A DNA stretch of 64,000 nt from Anastatus disparis (Eukaryota; Arthropoda; Insecta; Hymenoptera; Eupelmidae). Of this stretch, positions 56,217 to 64,000 are shown one piece after another (position 1 is the first letter of the stretch; every line of letters begins with the position of its first letter). Position numbers and translations under genes: made by a program. The stretch lies in assembly GCA_017163975.1 (NCBI GenBank), contig JAFFSR010000397.1:1369501-1433500 (forward strand), read 5' to 3'. The notes under the pieces are model-generated. The model was not told the origin of the DNA. It saw only the letters and a program-made list of their open reading frames with translations, and did no database searches.

Positions 56217-58269
56217 ATTTATAATCATTTATTTACTAATAATTTAATAAATATATTCATACGATGATAAAACGTGAAAAATATTTCTGAAGAATTTTTT
56301 AAAATACAATCCAGAAGGATTCTCCTGAAAACTTTACAGTGCTGTTCAATTCTAAAGCGATCTTAATTGTTCATTAATTGTGAATACGATAAAATTAAAG
56401 TTACTATTCCTTAGTAAAACTTAATGAATCAAAAAAGTTCAGAAGGTATCAACGAAAATCATGACAATTTTTTTCATAAGAGTTCACAAAGTTGTATTAT
56501 GGACTGGTACCAAAAACCGCAAAAAATTAGAAAGGTTCTTTTACATCAGAATCTTTCCAAACCTTAATGGACATGTTCATCGGGGTATTTCACCTGAATA
56601 CGGAGGACATTTATAACTAATATAGGTAGCTAGGAGAGTTTCCGTAGCCGATGGAGATCCACGGCTCCACCAAAGTTTTTCCTATGTATTTTGGTGCCTT
56701 GAACACGAATTTCGAGGGTGGATAGCTGGAAAATAGTTAGGAAAATCTCTAAAGTAAATTTTCTGGTTGTTAATTCTTCGCAGAAAAACATAATTTTTCG
56801 TGTTTTTCATCAAATATTAAGTCGAAAATATTCTTATCAATTTTGCCGTACATTGCACCATTTCTCTGTAAAAACATCATGAATACAAAAAAAACTCATT
56901 TTGCCATTTTTAATGATTTTTTTTATTTTATTGCACTAATCATTGATGACCAATATAATTAAGAATTTTTACATTTTAATTAGCTAAAATTATTCTTTAA
57001 TCCACCAACTGTTGATAAAAAAAGAATGGTTTAGGCTGGTTGCGGTCTTCCTTTAATTTTTCACGAATAATTGAACCGCTTATTCAGAAAGTACCGCGCA
57101 ACGGTGCTCACATGAAAAAGTCAGGTCGGAAAATAGGGGAGATTGCTATAGTAACATTAAAGTCCACGGTTCCAAAAATTTTTTTTATATATTTTGTCAC
57201 TAAACATTAATTTAAAGGGGGTGAAGTCGGAAAATGTCCAGGAAAATTTGTATGATATAATTTCCAAAAATTTGAAAAGTCTATTTTTCAAATAAAAAAC
57301 ATTTTGTCGCTTATTTCATGCAATTTTCATGCCAAAGTTATAAAAAAGAATAAGTTTTATAATTTTTTTCAATTTTTCATATTAGAATGAGACTATTGTT
57401 ACAGTGCAGCAGAGATTAGAATAGGATTTCCTAAACTTTTATTTCATTAGCTAAATTTATGTTATGATTTATAAATACGTTTAATTAATCGTTATTTGTA
57501 TTTTAATCTTATTACATTTTTTACATGTAGAATTTTTGCTACAAAAACAATATGTACAGTACGCTATTTATTATTTTATGAAGTTTAAAAAACTTGTGTT
57601 TTTATAATTTATAAAATTTTTTAACGAAGTACAATTTTTTTCTGTGAACTACTCTTTTACTGTTACATATTTTGTAAAAATATATCTTTTTAATAAAAAA
57701 AATAGGTATATGATTGATTGAAAATATTAATTTTAATTAATTTAATTTATGTATAACCCTGTTGAAAAAACTCACTGACATGGTAACATTTTTTTTTAAC
57801 TATTAATAATTGAATTAATTGATTTGTTGATTGTAATTCTTTAATCATTTATTTTATTTCCGCAATTCAATCCAAAATATCCTTAATTTATAATCCTTCA
57901 GTTGAAAATTGAGGCAGCACACTAATTATAACACATCCAAAATAATTTATAGCAGCATCATCAGTGTCACAACCAAATTTTAAAATTGCTAAGCATAAAC
58001 TTTCAAAACGAATGTCAGGAAAAAGTAATTAACATTGTAAAAGAATTTTTTTATTACAGATAACTATTATGGGAAAAACTTTTTTGAAAATAAAATCATA
58101 TAATCAAATTATCCATCAAAAAGTAAAACTATTCCTCAAAAATCTTTAAGATTTTTATCAGTATTAATATTAGCAATTTTTCCTAAATTAGAATTTTTTT
58201 TATTTTAAGTAACATAGAAAAAATAACCTGTTTGTGTAACTGATTAAAAACTGCTCACTTGTTTAAAAA
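56217..58269. other. AT-rich interior, diverged direct repeat, no gene
   Basis: 56630-56860 and 57120-57345 share ordered similar words (CCACGGCTCCA/CCACGGTTCCA, TATTTTGG/TATTTTGT, GGAAAAT) and seem an old duplication. The rest shows nothing. Confidence 0.4.
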
Positions 58270-58283
58270 AAAATCTGGTGGCA

Positions 58284-58353
<70 letters not shown>

Positions 58354-58441
58354 TGAATTGACATAAAATATCCCATGTATATGTATATACATATATTCAT
58401 AAGCCCATGTGTGTGCGTGCATGTGCCTTGACAGGAACAGC

Positions 58442-58481
<40 letters not shown>

Positions 58482-58633
58482 AAAAATATATACAAACTCA
58501 AGTACGTGTGTCATGCATGTAAATTGACGTGAAACGTCCCGTGTATATAAACCTGTGTGTATGTGCGCGCGTGTGAATTAACATTAAATATCCCATGTAT
58601 ATGTGTACACAGATATACACACATATATATGTG

Positions 58634-58693
<60 letters not shown>

Positions 58694-59215
58694 TAAGCCC
58701 ATGTGTGTGTGCGTACATGCGAATTGACAGAAACGGTCCCATATATATAAATACAAATTTCAAATACATGTTTAGATGTGTTTGCGTGTTCGATTTGACA
58801 AAATATGTCAAATATATGAAATCCGGTGCGTGCGTGTCGACATGATACGTCCCATATATGTGAACCTAAGGACGCTTGGATAGGTGTGTTAGAGTTGTCA
58901 TGAAATGTCCCATATATATAAACCTGTATAGGCGTGGGTAATAATTGACGTGAAAAATCCTATGTATATTAACGTGTGTGCATGCATGCAAATCGATATG
59001 AAATGTACCATATGTATAAACCTGTGTGTGTGTGCGTGCGTTCGAATTGACATGGAAAATTCCATGTATATTAACGTACGTGTGCATGCATGCGAATCGA
59101 CATGAAATGTCCAATATATATAAACCTGTGTGTTTGTATGCGTTTGAATTGACATTAAAAATCCCATGTATATTAACGTGTGTGTGTGCATGCATGCGCA
59201 ACGACATGTACTGTC

Positions 59216-59270
<55 letters not shown>

Positions 59271-60375
59271 TGTAAACGACATGAAATATCTCATATATAT
59301 ATACCTGTATGTGCGTACGTTCCAATTGACGTGAAAAATCCAATATTTATTAAAGTTTGTGTGCATGCATGCGAATTGACATGAAATGTCCCATATATAT
59401 GTAAACCTGTGTGTGTGCGTTCGAATTGACGTGAAAAATCCTATATATATTAACGTGCGTGTGCATGCATGCGAATCGACATGAAATGTCCCATATATAT
59501 ATATAAACCTAAGGTTACTAGGATGGGTGTGTGCGTGTTGTCATAAAATGTCCCACATATATAAAAAAGCCTGTCATTATGAGTATGTACGAGTTGACAT
59601 GAAATGTCCCATATATAATCCTGTGTGTGTGTGTGCGTGCGCATTGGCATGAAATGTCCCATATATCTAAACCTGTAAATGCGTGCGTTCCAATTGACGT
59701 GAAAAATCCCATGTTTATTAAAGTCTGTGTGCATGGATGCGAATAGACATGAAATGTCCCATATATATAAACCTGTGTGTGTGCTTTCGAATTGACGTGA
59801 AAAATCCTATGTTTATTAGGCAGTTTGCTATGCAAGCTCGAAGCAGGTGGCGTTCTGAGCTCTAGCGTTGTCATGGCGGTCACACTACGGCAATCTTGCG
59901 ATGTTAATATGCATGAGTGTATTCATGAGTCTATCTGTGTATATTCAATGACGTCACATCTGAAAGTAGTGGGGGAAGCCCCTTCTCTAATAGCCGCGCG
60001 TCGCCCATCGTTGCACGTACACAGCTACTCGTATATGCTCATCCATGCACACATACGTGAAGTGTGCCGCCATGACAGCGCTAGAGCTCAGAACGCCACC
60101 TACTCTGAGCTTGCATAGCAAACTGCCTAATTAACGTGCGTCTGCATGCATGCGAATCGACATGAAATGTCCCATATATGTAAATCTAAGGGTACACGAA
60201 TGAGTGTGTGCGTGTTGTCATAAAATGTACCACATATAAAGAAAACCTGTACTTATGAGTACGTGCTAACCGACATGAAATATCCCATGTATGTATGAAT
60301 GTATGTATATATATATACATATATATAAACCAAAATAATACGGGTCAACGGGTGCAAGTTGACATGAAACGGACC

Positions 60376-60422
<47 letters not shown>

Positions 60423-60540
60423 CAACTTGTCCGTATGTGTGCGTGTGGGTCGACATGAAATGTTGCATATATATGAGCCTAGGTGCGTATGTATGTGCGC
60501 GTCCACATATGTTTTTCTACATACATATATATGATACAAA
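58270..60540 (-). repeat. GGGACATTTCATGTCAA / (TA)n minisatellite, right
   Basis: Inverted counterpart of 33254-34580. TTGACATGAAATGTCCC-type words recur with GTGTGTG and (TA)n runs at about 58289-58316, 58445-58477, 58650-58690, 59218-59265 and 60379-60414. Confidence 0.9.
59816..60130. mobile_element. TTA-flanked MITE in the right minisatellite
   Basis: TTAGGCAGTTTGCTATGCAA pairs with the far end TTGCATAGCAAACTGCCTAA; TTA flanks on both sides (59813-59815, 60131-60133). The arms are over 65 bases. GC-rich compared with its surroundings. Confidence 0.8.
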
Positions 60541-60544
60541 TTCC

Positions 60545-61170
60545 TTAGTACGTTTAATTAAAAAGGAATTGTGGAATTTTTAATTAAAGCCCTCGAATTC
60601 ACAAATCATAATCATAACTGACGCTCTTTCAATTCACGATTACATTTTGATTTCTTAATTGAAATTTATTTAATTAAGGATTCCTTTTGATTTTGGAATT
60701 AAAGCCCTTTCAATTCACTATTAAATTTTGATTTCTTAATTGAAATTTATTTAATTAAGAATTCCTTTTGATTTTGGAATTAAAGCCCTTTCAATTCACG
60801 ATTACATTTTGATTTCTTAATTGAAATTTATTTAATTAAGTATTCCTTTTGATTTTGGAATTAAAGCCCTTTCAATTCACGATTAAATTTTGATTTCTTA
60901 ATTGAAATTTATTTAATTAAGAATTCCTTTTGATTTTGTAATTAAAGCCCTTTCAATTCACGATTACATTTTGATTTCTTAATTGAAATTTATTTAATTG
61001 AGAATTCCTTTTGATTTTTTAATTAAAGCCTTTTCAATTCACGATTAGATTTTGATTTGTTAATTAAAATATTTTTAATTATTAATTTAAAAGGAATTGT
61101 TAATTAAATAAAACTTTAATTAAAAATTCAAAAATGATTCGTGATTCAAATAATTTTTAATTACTTTTTT
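60545..61170 (-). repeat. 81-bp AT-rich tandem repeat, right terminus
   Basis: Inverted counterpart of 32640-33240; AGCCCTTTCAATTCACGATT recurs about every 81 bases. Confidence 0.9.
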
Positions 61171-61188
61171 CGCAACCCTGATTATGCA

Positions 61189-62769
61189 TATGATTTTCTT
61201 ATTATAATTTTTGTGCCTTAAATGCACAAGCATAAGCATTTAGCCTAAAACCAACCCAAAGGGCGGGTTGGCGCACGAAGCGCGCAGGGGGGTTTGGCTC
61301 CCCTAGTTTTATTATATTACTTATAAAAAGTTTTTTTACCTTTGATATATAAAATACAAGACTTTGGGTCATGAACCATTTTGAGTAATCTCATCCAATT
61401 ATTGAAATCCTTTCTTTATTCGAACACTTGATTTTGGTGGTCACTGCAAGCTTTCTCAGACAGTTTTCAACGAATGGACTTTAAAATTTCCAAAGATTTT
61501 TAATTTATATATCACAACACAAAACTTTTATTTAAAATAAAAAGAAATTAAGAGTTTGTTTTCAAAATTCGAAAATATTAGAAAAAATAGATAATTTTAT
61601 GAATTTTATGTATCAGGGAGCGCGGTAGCGCTCCTTACGGCAAGTTAGCGCTACGGCTTTCCCTATTTACTTTGAATTTGAGGTTCAAAGATTAAAACTT
61701 TGAGTAAATGATTATGTTTCAATATTTACATATTATTTGATTACAAGTATACATAAAATGATCTAATGTTTTATCTGACAACAAAAAAACATGGCCAAAA
61801 GTCAAGTTTTCATGATTTTTTTATATTATTACAGGTAAGTCTGTTAATTTCTTTTCTATATCGGGTTGTTTCAGATTTCCGGCGGATGTTAGAAAACGAC
61901 GGAGAGTTTTTCGTCTGATGTGGGAGAAAGAGACAGAATACGAGTTGTGCAATTGCTAATAAGTGAGAAAGTGAAAGAGAGTATAGAGAGTGAGAAAAAG
62001 AAAGAGAATACGAGTTATATCTATTAATAATGAACGCATGTATTCAGGCAAATGCCTTCAGAAAATGCTAAATGTATAAAGACATCGCGTAAATAAGCAA
62101 TATAAGAATTTAGTGTCCCATTCTATATAGCTGACGAGCTGCCGCAAAATCACAGGCGTTCATGTGTGTATTTTAATAATCAAAAGAGGTATTAATGTAA
62201 AAGGTTTTATACATGGTAAGAAAATATATTTAAATCAAACCATACAAAAAGTACCTTTTCTAATGTTTTCGTGAAACGCTAATTTTCTTAACGAAAAAAA
62301 AATCTAATCAGAATTTGGACTACGGGAAAAGAAAGTAGGCTTTAAGAGCTTCAAATTAACTGAAAAATATATTTGTTATTATGTATATTACTCACCAAGT
62401 AATCACTTTTAATGTATACGAAAGGAAAAAAATGTCCTCGTGTCACACTTTATAAGTTTATTTATATTTACACATGTTATATTTCCAAAATTGATATACA
62501 GCTCGCCCATTATTGTTTTCTTCTTATTTATGGTATTGATAAACATATTAAAAAAATCAAGGGAAATTTAGAAATTTTTTATTTAGTTTTAGAAAAACAT
62601 AATTTTGACAACTTTTTGAATTGCACCCATATGATTATAAGACAAAAAAAAATTTATTTCATAAAATCGCAACTCAGATCATCAAAGGAAAAAGTAATAT
62701 TGTTTGTTTATTACAATTATGTTATAAAGTAAAAAGTAACAACAATACGTAATTTATTCTTAGGGTGAA
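61189..62769. other. Intergenic, small GC-rich hairpins, no gene
   Basis: Short hairpins at 61245-61305 (GGCGCACGAAGCGCGC) and 61617-61660 (AGCGCGGTAGCGCTCC). The 106-aa frame at 62412-62732 is Lys/Ile/Tyr-rich and probably chance; its last 60 bases resemble 39813-39875. Confidence 0.45.
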
Positions 62770-64000
62770 AAAAACCCATAAACCATATACCCATAAAACA
62801 TAAACCCATAAACCAAAAACCCATGAACCATGAACCCATAAACCATAAACCCATAAACCATAAACTTATAAACCATAAACCATAAACCTACAAACTGTAA
62901 CACAATTAACTATAAACCCATTAACCACAAACTTATGAACCGGAACACAATTAACCAGAAACCCATTGACCACAAACTTATAAACCATAAACCCACAGAC
63001 CCGTAAACCATATAATATAAATCTATCAACCATAAACCTATTAACCATAAACCCATAAACCATAACCCATGAACCATGAACCATAAACCCATAAACCATA
63101 AACCTATTAACCCATAATCCTGCAAACCATAATGTTATAGACCCATAAACCCATTACCCCATAATCCTACATACCATAAACTTATAGACCCATAAATCCA
63201 TAAACCATTAACCCGGAAACTCATAAATCATATATCCATAATCCATTAACCTATGATCCATAAACCCATAAACCATAAACTCATAAAATATAAACCCATA
63301 GACCATAAACCCATGAACCATAAACCTATAAATTGTAAACCCATAAACCATAAACTCATGAACCATGAACCCATAAACCATATACCCATTAGCCGAAAAC
63401 CATATAACCATTAACCCATTAACCATGAACCCATGAACCATAATCTGATAAACCATAAATTCATTAACAATTAACCTATAATCCATAGACCCATGAACCA
63501 TGAACCATAAACCCATGAACCATACACCCATACACCATGAACCATAAACTCATCAACCGATAAACCATAAAATATTAACCAAAGACCCATATACCATAAA
63601 TCCATGAACCATAATCCTATATACCCATAAACTAAGAATCCAATAACAATAAAGCCATAAACCATAAATCCATGAACCATAAACCCATGAATTATGAACT
63701 ATAAATCCACAAACCATAAATTCATCCACCCATTAATCATAAACCCATATACCATAAATCCATGAACCATATACCATAAATCCATGACCCATAAACCTAT
63801 AAGCCCAAAAACCATAAACCCATTAACCACGAACTTATGAACCGGAACACTATTAACCATAAACCCATTAACCACAAACTTATAAACCATAAACCCATAG
63901 ACCCGTAAACCATATAATAAAAATCTATCAACCATGAACCTATTAACCATAAATTATAAATTTATGAACCATTAACCCGTGAACCATAAACCCATATACC
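62770..64000. repeat. CCATAAAC-type satellite, continues past window
   Basis: Variants of CCATAAAC and CCATGAAC follow each other for over 1.2 kb. Segments near 62920 and 63821 (ACTTATGAACCGGAACAC) show a higher-order unit of about 900 bases. Met-Val-Tyr-Gly frames on the minus strand are artefacts. Confidence 0.95.

Noticed and set aside
62412..62732. 106-aa plus-strand gene
   Set aside because: Lys/Ile/Tyr-rich composition as expected from AT-rich DNA, no domain, and the end matches a dispersed repeat at 39813-39875.
62770..64000. True telomere
   Set aside because: The unit is degenerate and does not match TTAGG. Only one edge of the array is visible.

Overview
The window looks like repeat-dense chromosomal DNA from an invertebrate, most likely an insect. 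The support is an AT-rich background, a Polinton/Maverick virus-like element with arthropod-type genes, a Ty3/gypsy retrotransposon, a Tc1/mariner-type transposase, tRNA-derived SINEs, TTAA- and TWA-flanked MITEs, and large satellites. The species cannot be fixed from sequence alone, and I found no convincing single-copy host gene.

Layout. (1) 1-5675 is the 5' part of a minus-strand Ty3/gypsy element: an open protease-reverse transcriptase frame running off the window edge, a gag broken by frameshifts, a long leader and a primer-binding site; one LTR probably lies above 5676. (2) 7641-22519 is a Polinton-type element folded into a near-perfect palindrome. Two arms of about 6.8 kb each carry the same six genes (conserved MVIVPE protein, integrase, penton-like capsid, pVI-like protein, major capsid protein, 524-aa protein) around a 1.34 kb spacer holding a broken packaging ATPase and a broken small virion-type gene. 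No DNA polymerase B or protease is present. (3) 22520-32594 is a patchwork of nested foldback elements, MITEs and degenerate gene fragments. (4) 32595-61180 is bounded by inverted CAGGGTTGC ends and a perfect 8-bp duplication ATTATGCA, so it reads as one 28.6 kb hAT-like element whose long termini are made of minisatellites. Nested in it are a 2.96 kb mariner-type transposon with an intact-looking DD41D transposase, and a 14 kb TA-flanked inverted-repeat element that holds about 6.9 kb of a 12-bp satellite. (5) 61181-64000 is AT-rich sequence ending in a CCATAAAC-type satellite that continues past the window.

How the parts fit together. In the Polinton, genes are packed head to tail with gaps of a few to about 120 bases (the integrase ATG overlaps the preceding stop as ATGA), as in a virion-structure gene block. 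Between the arms at least one copy of each of the six duplicated genes stays open: the left arm keeps integrase and has lost the capsid frame, and the right arm does the opposite. In the rest of the window genes are scarce; its architecture is made by elements inserted into elements, and several insertion events can be read base by base because uninterrupted copies lie nearby. Most other long open frames are satellite or antisense artefacts and are not annotated as genes.
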